This document shows positions 1 to 8,604 of a stretch of DNA of 64,000 bases, one piece after another. How positions within the stretch are numbered: position 1 is the stretch's first letter; each line of letters begins with the position of its first letter. The notes below the pieces were generated by a model that made no database searches, had not been told where the DNA came from, and saw only the letters and a program-made list of their open reading frames with translations. A program made the translations under genes and the position numbers. The DNA comes from Immundisolibacter sp. (GTDB taxonomy: Bacteria; Pseudomonadota; Gammaproteobacteria; Immundisolibacterales; Immundisolibacteraceae): the NCBI RefSeq assembly GCF_014359565.1, contig NZ_JACIZD010000004.1, positions 62,001 to 126,000 of the forward strand, given 5' to 3'.

Positions 1-132
1 CACCGCGACCAGGTCGAAAACCTGATCCAGAAAGGCCGCGACGTGGAGAAGATGGTCCTCTCGCGCGCCGTGCGCTGGCACCTGGAACACCGCATCCTGG
101 CCTACGGCAACAAGACCGTGGTGTTCGACTGA
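1..132 (+). CDS. purU: Formyltetrahydrofolate deformylase, C-terminal end (partial)
   Basis: Only the last 43 residues and the TGA are inside the window; the 5' part lies before base 1. The tail contains GRDVEK, then LSRAVRWHLE and a final YGNKTVVF, which matches the C-terminus of PurU, the enzyme that hydrolyses 10-formyltetrahydrofolate to formate and tetrahydrofolate to supply formate and balance one-carbon units. Only the C-terminal hydrolase part can be checked; the N-terminal ACT domain is not visible. The assignment comes from this short conserved tail. Confidence 0.8.
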   Translation, partial: HRDQVENLIQKGRDVEKMVLSRAVRWHLEHRILAYGNKTVVFD

Positions 133-169
133 GCCGTCGCTCGGCGCTCGCTCAAAGCCTGGACGCCAT

Positions 170-199
170 TTGGCGCGCACAACTGCCGCCACCTACAAT
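170..199 (+). promoter_or_regulatory. Possible sigma-70 promoter of the dehydrogenase gene
   Basis: TTGGCG at 170-175 and TACAAT at 194-199 are separated by 18 bp. This would start transcription about 80 bp upstream of the ATG at 283. The -10 is good (5 of 6) and the -35 is partial (4 of 6). Motif inspection only. Confidence 0.4.
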
Positions 200-282
200 C
201 CAAACGGTCGGTCGGTGCCGGTGACGGCGTCCGTCGGCGCACCACGCCATCCGCATCCACACACTGCGCGAGGAGAATCCGC

Positions 283-1311
283 ATGAGCAAGGGGGTCATT
301 TTTGTTTCCACGGACTGGATTTCGGACGTGCTGGCCGACGCACTCGGCACGCTCGACTGCGAAATCATCCGCGGCCCGGCGGCCACCGGCCCGGGTTTCA
401 CCGTCTACAACCCGGCCGACTATGAGCGGCTGTTCGGTCGCACCGACGTGATCGTGGCCAGCCCCATCACCAAGATCGACCGCTCGATCATGGAAGCCGC
501 GCCGCGCCTGCGGGCCATCATGTCGCCGGTGATCGGGGTCGAGAGCATCGACGTCGACGCCGCCACCGAGCTTGGCATCATCGTCGGCCACGGCGCCACG
601 CCGGAGAACTTCTTAGGCATGTCCGAGGCGACCGTGCTGTTCATCGCGGCGCTGGCCATGCAGCTGCCGTTCAAGCAGCGCCTGCTGGCGGAAAACGCAC
701 CCCGGCCGCGCGAGCTCACGGCCCGCAGCGTGCGCGGCCGCACCATCGGTCTGGTCGGCATGGGCCGCATCGCGCGCGGCGTGGTCGACCGCCTGCAGGG
801 CTGGGAAACCGAGATCCTCTACTTCGACCCCTACGTGCCGCAGGACAAGGCGCCGGCCGGCACCAAGAAGGTGGAGCTTGACGAGCTGCTGAAGCGCTCG
901 GACTTCGTCAGCCTGCACGTGACGGTGACCGACCAGACGCGGGCCATGATCGGCGAGCGCGAGCTGCGCCTGATGAAGCCGACGGCGTACCTGGTCAACA
1001 CCGCCCGCGGCGCGGCGCTGGACGAAGCCGCCGTGTACAAGGTGCTCAAGGAAGGCGCGATCGCCGGCGCGGCACTGGATGCCTTCGTCGAGGAACCGCT
1101 GCCGATGAGCAGCCCGCTGCGCGAGTTCGTGGGCTCAGACAACGTGATCCTGACGCCGCACATCATCGGCCACTCCTACGATGTGATGGCCTCGCTGCCG
1201 GTGGCTGCAAAGGCCAACGTCGAGCGCGTGCTGCGCGGCGAGCCGCCGCTGTACACCAAGAACCCCGAGGCCATCGAGCGCTGGAAGGCGCGCCTGGCCA
1301 AGATCGGTTGA
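283..1311 (+). CDS. D-isomer-specific 2-hydroxyacid dehydrogenase
   Basis: A 342-residue NAD(P)-dependent dehydrogenase of the phosphoglycerate/formate dehydrogenase superfamily, predicted cytosolic. The Rossmann fingerprint GMGRIARG is near residue 160. The family's catalytic set is present: Arg in NTARGA (about 240), Glu in VEEPLP (about 270) and His in TPHIIGH (about 290). The start has an AGGAG 7 bp upstream of the ATG. The substrate cannot be read from the sequence. The length is too short for a SerA with an ACT domain, so glyoxylate/hydroxypyruvate or another 2-hydroxyacid is more likely than a serine-pathway role. It is monocistronic, with its own promoter candidate and a strong terminator hairpin downstream. 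Confidence 0.85.
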   Translation: MSKGVIFVSTDWISDVLADALGTLDCEIIRGPAATGPGFTVYNPADYERLFGRTDVIVASPITKIDRSIMEAAPRLRAIMSPVIGVESIDVDAATELGIIVGHGATPENFLGMSEATVLFIAALAMQLPFKQRLLAENAPRPRELTARSVRGRTIGLVGMGRIARGVVDRLQGWETEILYFDPYVPQDKAPAGTKKVELDELLKRSDFVSLHVTVTDQTRAMIGERELRLMKPTAYLVNTARGAALDEAAVYKVLKEGAIAGAALDAFVEEPLPMSSPLREFVGSDNVILTPHIIGHSYDVMASLPVAAKANVERVLRGEPPLYTKNPEAIERWKARLAKIG

Positions 1312-1332
1312 CAGTAATCCGTTGATTGCTCG

Positions 1333-1370
1333 ATGCCCCCGGCCGCACGTGCCGGGGGCATGCTTTCCTT
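1333..1370 (+). terminator. Rho-independent terminator after the dehydrogenase
   Basis: An 11-bp perfect stem (ATGCCCCCGGC at 1333-1343 with GCCGGGGGCAT at 1351-1361) around a 7-nt loop is followed by GCTTTCCTT, a mediocre U tract. It lies 21 bp after the stop at 1311. Confidence 0.7.
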
Positions 1371-1403
1371 GAGCGATGGCCGTTTCTGGCACACTCGCCG
1401 CGC

Positions 1404-2333
1404 ATGTCCGCCCGCCTCACCGTTCATTTCTCCGGCGTCCCGGCCGCTCATCTGGCCGCCGTGTCCGGTCTCACGCCCGTTGCCACGCCGGCGGGCGATT
1501 CCGCCGCCGACGCCTGCGCCCTGTTCGGCCTGAGCGGCCCCGATCTGCCGCTGGCGGCCATCACCTACACCCACGATTTCAGCACGTCGCCGCCGGCCTG
1601 GTGTGCACGCCTGGACCCGGTGTGCCTGATGCCGTCCGGCGCCACGCTGCGCCTGATTGAACTCACCCAGACGCCGCTTTCGGAAGCGGACGCCCGCGAG
1701 CTGTTCGACCGGGTCAGCGAAGCCGGCGTGATTCCCGGCGTGCAGTGGCGGTTTGGCGCGCCGCAGCGCTGGTATGTGGAGAGTACCGATACGCCGGATG
1801 TCCGGACCTGCCCGCCCGACAGCCTGCCCGGTGGGGATGTGGCCGCCGGCCAGCCGCGCGGCACACACGCGCCCCGCTGGCAGGGCTGGCTGAACGAGCT
1901 GCAGATGCTGCTGTTCGATGCCGCGCCAAATCTGGCCCGCGAGGCGCGCGACCTGCCGCCGGCCAACGGCCTGTGGCTGTGGGGCGGCGGAATGACGCCT
2001 GTCCTCCCGCCGGCGCCCTTCGATACCGTGTGGACCGATCAAGCCCTCATCGGCGGGCTTGCCCGCCTGGCCGGGTGCGCGCCGCAGGCGGCGCCAGAAT
2101 CGGTCACCGAGTGGCTCGATGCCCTGCCCGCAGGTCACGCGCTGCTCGGGCTGGCGGCCGACGCGGCGGCACCGGAACGCGCCGCGCACTGGCTCGATGC
2201 CTTGCAGGCCGCGCTCGACGGCGGACGACTGGAAGCCATCACGCTGCATGCGGGCGGCGCACGCTTTCACTTGCAGCGGCGCAGCCTGCTGGCGCGGCTG
2301 CGCCGTGGCCTGCGCCGCCGCGCACTGCGGTGA
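1404..2333 (+). CDS. Phosphoglycerate-mutase-like protein linked to recJ
   Basis: A 309-residue predicted cytosolic protein. The segment with WLNELQMLLFD followed by NGLWLWGGG (around residues 155-200) is what I recognise from a family often annotated as cofactor-independent phosphoglycerate mutase-like and frequently encoded just before recJ. I cannot identify the metal-binding Ser/Asp/His set of genuine alkaline-phosphatase-superfamily mutases, so enzymatic activity is unproven. The ATG at 1404 is chosen because conserved sequence begins there; an upstream in-frame ATG at 1326 would put the coding region into the terminator hairpin. Its TGA overlaps the GTG start of recJ (GTGA), indicating translational coupling. 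Confidence 0.65.
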   Translation: MSARLTVHFSGVPAAHLAAVSGLTPVATPAGDSAADACALFGLSGPDLPLAAITYTHDFSTSPPAWCARLDPVCLMPSGATLRLIELTQTPLSEADARELFDRVSEAGVIPGVQWRFGAPQRWYVESTDTPDVRTCPPDSLPGGDVAAGQPRGTHAPRWQGWLNELQMLLFDAAPNLAREARDLPPANGLWLWGGGMTPVLPPAPFDTVWTDQALIGGLARLAGCAPQAAPESVTEWLDALPAGHALLGLAADAAAPERAAHWLDALQAALDGGRLEAITLHAGGARFHLQRRSLLARLRRGLRRRALR

Positions 2334-4051
2334 AACTCGGGCAGACGATCCGGCGCCGTCCGACGCCGCCGGCGCAGCAGGTCGCCGCGCTCGAAGCCCG
2401 CCTCGGCTGCCCGGTGCTGGCACGGGTCTATGCCACGCGCGGCGTGGTCGCGGACGAGATCGGCTATGCCACCGAGCGCCTGTTGCCGCCCCATTCGCTG
2501 CTCGGCATCGATGCGGCAACCCGGCTCGCGGCGCGGGTGCTGACCGGCGGTGGACGGCTGCTGGTGGCGGCCGATTACGACGCCGACGGCGCCACCGGCT
2601 GCGCGCTGGCGGTGCGCGGCCTGCGCGCGCTGGGCGCCGCAGCGGTCGATTACCTGGTGCCGAGCCGCTTTACCACCGGCTACGGCCTGTCGCTCGAGGT
2701 CGCCGAAGCCGCCCTCGCCCGCCGGCCGGACCTGCTCATCACAGTCGACAACGGCATCGCCAGCCTGGACGGCATCGCCCGCCTGCGCGCCGCCGGCGTG
2801 CCGGTGATCGTCACCGACCACCACCTGCCGGGCGAACGGCTGCCGCCGGCCGACGCCATCGTCAATCCACGCCTGCCGGGCGATGGCTTTGCGAGCAAGC
2901 ATCTGGCCGGCGTGGGGGTGATGTTCTACCTGCTGCTGGCACTGCGGGCCCGGCTGCGCGCGGACGGCTGGTTCGGCGGCGGGCGGCCCGAACCGAATCT
3001 GGCCCGCCTGCTCGACCTGGTGGCGCTGGGCACGGTGGCCGACGTGGTGCCGCTCGACTACAACAACCGCCTGCTGGTGGCGCAGGGCCTGGCCAGACTC
3101 AACGCCGGCGGCGGCCAGCCCGGCGTGCGCGCGCTGCTGAGCCTTGCGCCGCAGCGCACGCAGGTGACTGCGGGCGATCTGGCCTTTCGCGCCGGGCCGC
3201 GCCTGAACGCCGCCGGGCGCATGGACGACATGAGCCTGGGGATCGAATGCCTGTTGACCGACGACCCAAGCGCCGCGGCTGACATGGCGGCCCAGCTCGA
3301 CGCGCTGAACCAGGACCGCCGCGCCGTGGAGGCGCAGATGCAGGCCCAGGCCACGGCGCTGACCCGCGCCCTGCCCGACCCGCTGCCGGCGGCGCTGTGC
3401 CTGCACGACGCCGACTGGCACCCGGGCGTGATCGGCATCATCGCAGCGCGCCTGCGCGAGCGTCACGGCCGCCCGGCGGTCGCCTTCGCACCGGCCGAAG
3501 ACGGCCGCTGGCGCGGCTCGGCCCGCTCGCTGCCCGGCGTGCACATACGCGATGCATTGGCCGCGGTGGCGGCACGCCAGCCGGGACTGATCGAAAAATT
3601 CGGCGGTCATGCGATGGCGGCCGGCCTGACGCTGGCGGGCGAACATCTGCCCGCCTTTGCGGCGGCGCTGGCGGATGCGGTGCTCGAACAAACCGGCGGG
3701 GTTCTGCCCGAGGACGCCCTGCTCAGCGACGGCGCGCTCGACCCGGCGCTGCTGACGCTGGACCTGGCCGAACGCCTGCACGGCGCCGGACCGTGGGGCC
3801 AGGGCTTTGCGGCGCCGCTGTTCGACGATGAATTCGAGCTGCGCGAGGCGCGCATGGTGGGCGCCGATCACCTGCGCCTGCTGCTGGCGCCGCCGGCCGG
3901 CGGCGAGGCAGTTGCGGCCATCGCCTGGCGCGCAGCGGCGCTGCGCGAGCAGCTGGGATCGCACCTGCGCGTGGCCTACCGACCGCAGGTCAACGCCTGG
4001 CGGGGCGAGCGCCAGTTGCAGTTGCTGGTGGAGGGGCTGGCGCCGGTGTGA
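2330..4051 (+). CDS. recJ: Single-stranded-DNA-specific exonuclease RecJ
   Basis: This 573-residue 5'-3' ssDNA exonuclease acts in RecF-pathway recombination, mismatch repair and base-excision repair. Three signatures are visible: DYDADG at about residue 82 (DHH motif I), TDHH at about 163 (the family motif) and FGGHAMAAG at about 425 (DHHA1 domain). A C-terminal OB-fold region follows. The length is normal for RecJ. The start is GTG at 2330, overlapping the TGA of the preceding gene; the open frame continues upstream, but that part overlaps the neighbour and carries no RecJ similarity. The C-terminus at 4051 is followed by a REP-like repeat and not by a clear terminator. Confidence 0.95.
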   Translation: MKLGQTIRRRPTPPAQQVAALEARLGCPVLARVYATRGVVADEIGYATERLLPPHSLLGIDAATRLAARVLTGGGRLLVAADYDADGATGCALAVRGLRALGAAAVDYLVPSRFTTGYGLSLEVAEAALARRPDLLITVDNGIASLDGIARLRAAGVPVIVTDHHLPGERLPPADAIVNPRLPGDGFASKHLAGVGVMFYLLLALRARLRADGWFGGGRPEPNLARLLDLVALGTVADVVPLDYNNRLLVAQGLARLNAGGGQPGVRALLSLAPQRTQVTAGDLAFRAGPRLNAAGRMDDMSLGIECLLTDDPSAAADMAAQLDALNQDRRAVEAQMQAQATALTRALPDPLPAALCLHDADWHPGVIGIIAARLRERHGRPAVAFAPAEDGRWRGSARSLPGVHIRDALAAVAARQPGLIEKFGGHAMAAGLTLAGEHLPAFAAALADAVLEQTGGVLPEDALLSDGALDPALLTLDLAERLHGAGPWGQGFAAPLFDDEFELREARMVGADHLRLLLAPPAGGEAVAAIAWRAAALREQLGSHLRVAYRPQVNAWRGERQLQLLVEGLAPV

Positions 4052-4102
4052 GGCCTCCGGTCCGGCGGCGTTTGGTCAGGACCCACCCGGTGTGCTCGCC
4101 GC

Positions 4103-4236
4103 AGATTCGCGGCTGAAGCCGCAGCGGTTCTCGATGTGGGAGGCCGCCCTCGGGCCGAATTGCTCGAATTGGAAGATTCGCGGCGGGGGCGCCGCTCCCA
4201 CGGGGACGCCGCCCGCAGCCCCTGCCTTCAGGGGCT
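4103..4236. repeat. REP-like palindromic intergenic repeat
   Basis: This spacer between the convergent recJ and RND genes holds an 11-base direct repeat, AGATTCGCGGC, at 4103-4113 and 4174-4184. It also holds an inverted pair, GTGGGAG at 4136-4142 and CTCCCAC at 4195-4201, the latter inside a GC-rich arm. A separate hairpin follows (AGCCCCTG at 4217-4224 with CAGGGGCT at 4229-4236, 4-nt loop). The GTGGGAG...GCCGCGAATC style is typical of dispersed REP sequences in pseudomonads and xanthomonads. The 4217-4236 hairpin could also help terminate the RND transcript, although it lacks a U tract. Confidence 0.6.
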
Positions 4237-4261
4237 CGTTAGTTCGGGCCCGAGGCCGTGT

Positions 4262-7200
4262 TCAGACCGCCGCCACTCGCAGCAGCCGCTGGCGATAGGC
4301 GTAGTACAGCGCCGGTACCACGATCATGGTCAGCCCGGTCGAGAACAGCGTGCCGAATATGACGCTGATGGCCAGACCCTGGAACACCGGGTCCAGCAGC
4401 ATCACGGTGGCGCCCAGGATGTTGGTCAGCGAGGTCAGCACGATCGGGCGCAGGCGCAGCGCGCAGGCCGTGCGCATGGCCTCGCGCAGGGTCATGCCCT
4501 GCGCCTCGGCGTCGCGGCCGAACTCGATGATCAGCAGCGAGGCGCGCACCACCATGCCGACCAGGGCGATGATGCCGACCATCGAGGCGCCCGAGAATTC
4601 GGCCCCCATGATCAGGTGCCCCGGAAACACGCCGATGAAGGCCAGCGGCAGCGCCGCCAGCGCCACCAGCGGGATCGCGAACGAGCGGTAGTACGCCACC
4701 AGCATCAGGTACACCACGCAGATCGCCAGCAGCAGCGCGTAGGTCATGTCGCGGTAGGCGTCGAGCATCATGCGCGTCTCGCCTTCCCACAGCATGTTGG
4801 TGCCGCGGATGGTGTCCGGCGGTTCGTCGTAAAGACCCAGGTTGCCGACCCGCAGCGGCTGGCCCTGGCTGCCTTCGACGGCTGCCAGCCGCTGGTTCAA
4901 GCCGAGCACCGCGTAAAGACCGGCGCCGGTCAGGTACTCGCTGCCGACGAAGATTACCCGCTCGTTGTCCTTGTGCAGGATCGGCTCGTCCTCGCGATCC
5001 GCCACCACGTGCACCAGTTCCGACAGCGGCACGATCTGGCCGGCGGCGTTGCTCAGCTGAATGCGGTCCAGGTCCTGCGGGCGCAGCTCGTCGCGGCGCG
5101 GCACCTGGATGCGGATCGGCACCACGTTGCGCTCGTCCGGCAGGTGCACGCGCCCGACCGCGACGCCCTCGAACAGCACCTGCAGCACGTCCGCGATCTG
5201 CCGACTGGACACGCCCGACAGGGCGGCCTTTTCCTCGTCCACCACCACGCGGTGGCGGTGCACCGGCTCGGTGACCGAATCGAACACCTCGGCCACGCCG
5301 GCCGTGGCCTCGAACTGCGTGAGCACATCCGCCGCCACGCGACGCATGTCGTCCTGATCGGTGCCGTACACCTCGGCCAGCACCTTGGCGCGGCTGGGCG
5401 GCCCCGGCGGATCGTCAAAGGTACGGATCACGCTGCCCGGATAGCGCTGGCTCACCGCGTGCAGGCGCGGGCGCAGCTCGGCCACGATGTCGAGCGAGGT
5501 GCGCGCCCGCTGCCGGCGGTGGATCAGGTTGACGCGCACCTCGGCCTGGTACGGCGCGTACCGATTCAGGCTGCCGCGCAGCAGGTTCGACAGGTCCGTG
5601 ACCCCCGGCTGGGCCAGCGCCACCAGGTAGTTGCTGACCTCGGGCGTGGCACGCAGCTCGCGCCCGACCTCGCGCACCAGCGCGTCGGTCTGCTCGACGC
5701 TGGCGTTCTCCGGCAGGTCGACGAAGATGTTGAAGGTGTTGACGTCGTCCTTGGGCAGGAAGGTCATCAGCAGGCCCAGCAGCGACTTCTCGCCGACCGG
5801 CCCGGACGGGCGCAGGTACTGCCAGGCCGGCATCAGGGCGCTGAGCGCAATCAGCCCGACCATGGCCACATACAGCGCGCGGCGCGCCAGCGGCCGGTCC
5901 AGCAGCAGGCACAGCACCCGATCGTAGGCGCCGTAGGCCTGCGCACTGTGGGCCTGAAAATCACCGAGCAGGGGCTTGGGCCGCAGCCACCGGCGCGCCG
6001 CCCAGGGCGTGACCACATAGGCGAACAGCAGCGAGGTGAACATCGCCGTCGGCAGGTTGAACACGATCGGGAAGAAAAACTCCCCCGGCATGCCGCTGAC
6101 CACGATCATGGCCGCGAATACCGCCATCATCGAAAAGGTGGCGAAATTGGTGGCGTTGCCGATCTCGGCCACCGCCAGCACGGCCATCGCCCGCCGGTCG
6201 CCGGCCGGATTGTCGGTGTAGTGGCGGTAGATGTTCTCCACCACCACGATGGCGTCGTCCACCAGCGAGCCGAGCGCCAGGATCAGCGCGAACAGCGCCA
6301 CACGGTTGATGGTGACCCCGGCAAAGCCGTCGGCCATGACCACGGTGAGCATCACCAGCGGCACCACCAGCATCACCATCAGGCCCTCGCGCCAGCCCAG
6401 CGTCAGCAACAGCGTCCCGACCACCGCCAGGATGGCGACTGCCAGATGTTCGACCAGCGTGTTGACGGCGTCGTCGGCCTTGTCGCCGTCGTTGCGCGTG
6501 GTCACCACCTGCACGCTGGCGGGCACGAACTGGCGCTGCATGCGCAGCACGCGCTCCTGGACCTGCTGGCCGATGCGCACGGCGTTCTGGCCGGACTTCT
6601 TGGCCACGGCGATGGTCACTGCCGGCAGTTCCTGGCCACCCAGCGCTGCAAAACGCGGATCCGCCGCACCGAAGGCCAGCCGGGCCATGCTGTGGCGGTC
6701 CTGCGGCGGGCCGTCGATGATTTCCGCGACGTCTTCAAGGTAGATCAGCCGGCCCTTGCTCTCGCCCACCACCAGGTGCCGCAGGTCTTCCAGCGACGCC
6801 AGCTGGTTGTCCAGATACACACCGGCCCGTTCGCCGCGCTCGGTGATGTCGCCCACCGGGCGCGCCAGGTTGGACGCCGCCAGGCGCGCCAGGCCCTGAT
6901 CCAGGGTGATGCCGAAGGCCTGCATGCGCTCGGGCTCCACCTCCACCCGCAGCTCGCGATCACGCCCGCCATAGACCTGCACGATCGACACCCCGCGCAC
7001 ACTGCGCAGGCGTTCGGCCATGCGGTCGGCCACGCGTTTCAGGGCATGGTCGTCATACTCGGCCGAGGCCAGGGTAATGGTGACCACCGGCACGTCGTCG
7101 GCGTCGATCGGCGTGACGGTCGGCGCACCGGCCTGCGGCGGCAGGCGCGGGCGCAGTTGCTCGACCTTGTCGTAGACGCGCACCAGAGCCGCTTCCTTGG

Positions 7201-7522
7201 GCACGCCCACGTCGAACTCGACCTGCACCGAGGCCAGGGAGTTGCTGGCCGTGCCATAGGTGTGCTTCACGTCCGGCATTTCGGACAACGCCGCTTCCAG
7301 CGGCGTCAGCAGCAGGCGTTCGACCTCCTGCGCACTGGCACCGGGCAGCGCCACGCTGACCTGCGCGGCCGGCACCAGGATCTGTGGGTTCTCCTCACGC
7401 GGGGTCAGCAGCAGGGCCAGCGTGCCGAACAGGGACACGCCCAGGATCACCAGCGGCGTGAGCTTCGAATCGACAAAAAAGCTGGCCAGACGGCCAGCGA
7501 CGTTGAAGCGCGGATCGCTCAT
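4262..7522 (-). CDS. RND-family efflux permease (inner membrane)
   Basis: A 1086-residue resistance-nodulation-division pump, the proton-driven inner-membrane part of a tripartite efflux system. Visible features are an N-terminal membrane helix, a large periplasmic loop, the TM4 proton-relay pair in LVDDAIVVVEN (about residues 419-421), a second loop and the C-terminal membrane domain with GMVVRASLLIIEF (about 985-997). The AcrB lysine of the relay is Arg here. The start overlaps the adaptor stop by 4 bp (ATGA). No outer-membrane channel gene is adjacent, so it presumably borrows a TolC-type protein. The substrate is unknown; the HAE1-like loop architecture suggests hydrophobic compounds and not metals. 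Confidence 0.9.
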   Translation of the reverse strand: MSDPRFNVAGRLASFFVDSKLTPLVILGVSLFGTLALLLTPREENPQILVPAAQVSVALPGASAQEVERLLLTPLEAALSEMPDVKHTYGTASNSLASVQVEFDVGVPKEAALVRVYDKVEQLRPRLPPQAGAPTVTPIDADDVPVVTITLASAEYDDHALKRVADRMAERLRSVRGVSIVQVYGGRDRELRVEVEPERMQAFGITLDQGLARLAASNLARPVGDITERGERAGVYLDNQLASLEDLRHLVVGESKGRLIYLEDVAEIIDGPPQDRHSMARLAFGAADPRFAALGGQELPAVTIAVAKKSGQNAVRIGQQVQERVLRMQRQFVPASVQVVTTRNDGDKADDAVNTLVEHLAVAILAVVGTLLLTLGWREGLMVMLVVPLVMLTVVMADGFAGVTINRVALFALILALGSLVDDAIVVVENIYRHYTDNPAGDRRAMAVLAVAEIGNATNFATFSMMAVFAAMIVVSGMPGEFFFPIVFNLPTAMFTSLLFAYVVTPWAARRWLRPKPLLGDFQAHSAQAYGAYDRVLCLLLDRPLARRALYVAMVGLIALSALMPAWQYLRPSGPVGEKSLLGLLMTFLPKDDVNTFNIFVDLPENASVEQTDALVREVGRELRATPEVSNYLVALAQPGVTDLSNLLRGSLNRYAPYQAEVRVNLIHRRQRARTSLDIVAELRPRLHAVSQRYPGSVIRTFDDPPGPPSRAKVLAEVYGTDQDDMRRVAADVLTQFEATAGVAEVFDSVTEPVHRHRVVVDEEKAALSGVSSRQIADVLQVLFEGVAVGRVHLPDERNVVPIRIQVPRRDELRPQDLDRIQLSNAAGQIVPLSELVHVVADREDEPILHKDNERVIFVGSEYLTGAGLYAVLGLNQRLAAVEGSQGQPLRVGNLGLYDEPPDTIRGTNMLWEGETRMMLDAYRDMTYALLLAICVVYLMLVAYYRSFAIPLVALAALPLAFIGVFPGHLIMGAEFSGASMVGIIALVGMVVRASLLIIEFGRDAEAQGMTLREAMRTACALRLRPIVLTSLTNILGATVMLLDPVFQGLAISVIFGTLFSTGLTMIVVPALYYAYRQRLLRVAAV

Positions 7523-8604
7523 TGCGCGGCAGGCGTGCTGACCGCCAGGCGATCCCCGTCACGCAGGTCGGCCGGCGGGTTCAGCACCAGCCGGTCGCCG
7601 TCCACAAGGCCGGCCGTGACCTCCACCCGCCCGTCGATCTGTCGACGGGTGCGCAGCCAGCGAAACTCGACCCGACCGTCCGCCGCCACCCGGAACACGC
7701 CCGAAAGACCACCGCGCTCGGTCAGCGCCGCCTGCGGCACGGTCAGGGGCTGATCTTCACCCACGTGGAACTGGGCGCGCCCGAACATGCCCGGCAGCAG
7801 CCCGGCGGCAATCGGCAGACTGACCTTGACCTCGTAGCGCCGGGTGGCTGGATCGGCTGACGGCACCACCCGCAACAGACGCCCTTCGTAGGCCTGCGGC
7901 GCGGCGTCGAGTTTCACGCGCACCGGCTGCGCCGGGTCGAGCTGCGTGACGCGGCTCTCGGCGACGTAGGTCTGGAACACCAGCGTGTTCCGGGCCTCGA
8001 TTTCCAGAATGGGCACGCCCGGCGTGGCCAGATCACCGGCCTCGCGCAGCCGCGCGACCACCACGCCGTCGACCGGGCTGATGATGCTGGTGTAGGCCCG
8101 CTGGGCATTGGCGGTTTCGAGTGCCGCCTGGGCCTCGGCCAGGCGCGCCTGCGCCACCTGGCGCCGCACTTGCGCCTTGCGCAGGGTGTCCATCGGCACG
8201 GCGCCGGTCTTGGTCAGGGCGGTGAACTTGTCCACGTCCACCCGTGCATCGGCCAGATCGGCCTGCGCCGAGGCGAGCGCCGCGGCCGCCCGCCGCACCG
8301 CACCCTCCACGTCGGACGGGTCGATTTCAACCACCACCTGGCCCTCGCGGACCAGGTCCCCTTCCCGCACTGCGAGCTTGCGGATGAAGCCGCTGATGCG
8401 CGACGACAGCTGCACGCGCTCATCGGCAATCACGCTGCCGGGGGCCGTGTAATAGCGCGGCACCGTGCTGACGCCGGCGGTGGCCAGTTCAAGATCGTTG
8501 CGGCTGCGCGGCGCTGACGATGGAGTCGAATCGCCGCAGGCTGCCAGCAGCAGCGGTAACAGCACAAACAGCAGCGGGCGGCCAATCCCTGGCCGGCGGA
8601 GCAT
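7519..8604 (-). CDS. RND periplasmic adaptor lipoprotein (membrane fusion protein)
   Basis: A 361-residue membrane-fusion protein that should bridge the RND permease and an outer-membrane channel. A lipoprotein signal is clear: hydrophobic LLFVLLPLLLAAC with the lipobox Cys near residue 22, followed by GDS. Next come the split biotinyl-lipoyl-like halves (VREGDLVREGQ near 80 and SPVDGVVVARL near 175) flanking a helical hairpin of about 80 residues rich in Ala and Gln, then beta-barrel domains. The start shares one base with the TetR stop (TAATG) and the stop overlaps the permease start by 4 bp, so the three genes form one translationally coupled operon. Confidence 0.9.
   Translation of the reverse strand: MLRRPGIGRPLLFVLLPLLLAACGDSTPSSAPRSRNDLELATAGVSTVPRYYTAPGSVIADERVQLSSRISGFIRKLAVREGDLVREGQVVVEIDPSDVEGAVRRAAAALASAQADLADARVDVDKFTALTKTGAVPMDTLRKAQVRRQVAQARLAEAQAALETANAQRAYTSIISPVDGVVVARLREAGDLATPGVPILEIEARNTLVFQTYVAESRVTQLDPAQPVRVKLDAAPQAYEGRLLRVVPSADPATRRYEVKVSLPIAAGLLPGMFGRAQFHVGEDQPLTVPQAALTERGGLSGVFRVAADGRVEFRWLRTRRQIDGRVEVTAGLVDGDRLVLNPPADLRDGDRLAVSTPAAQ

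Noticed and set aside
4136-7753. A 1205-codon open frame on the plus strand
   Set aside because: It is antisense to the RND permease and reads as low-complexity Gln/His/Arg-rich sequence, an artefact of high GC. The permease on the minus strand has clear family motifs.
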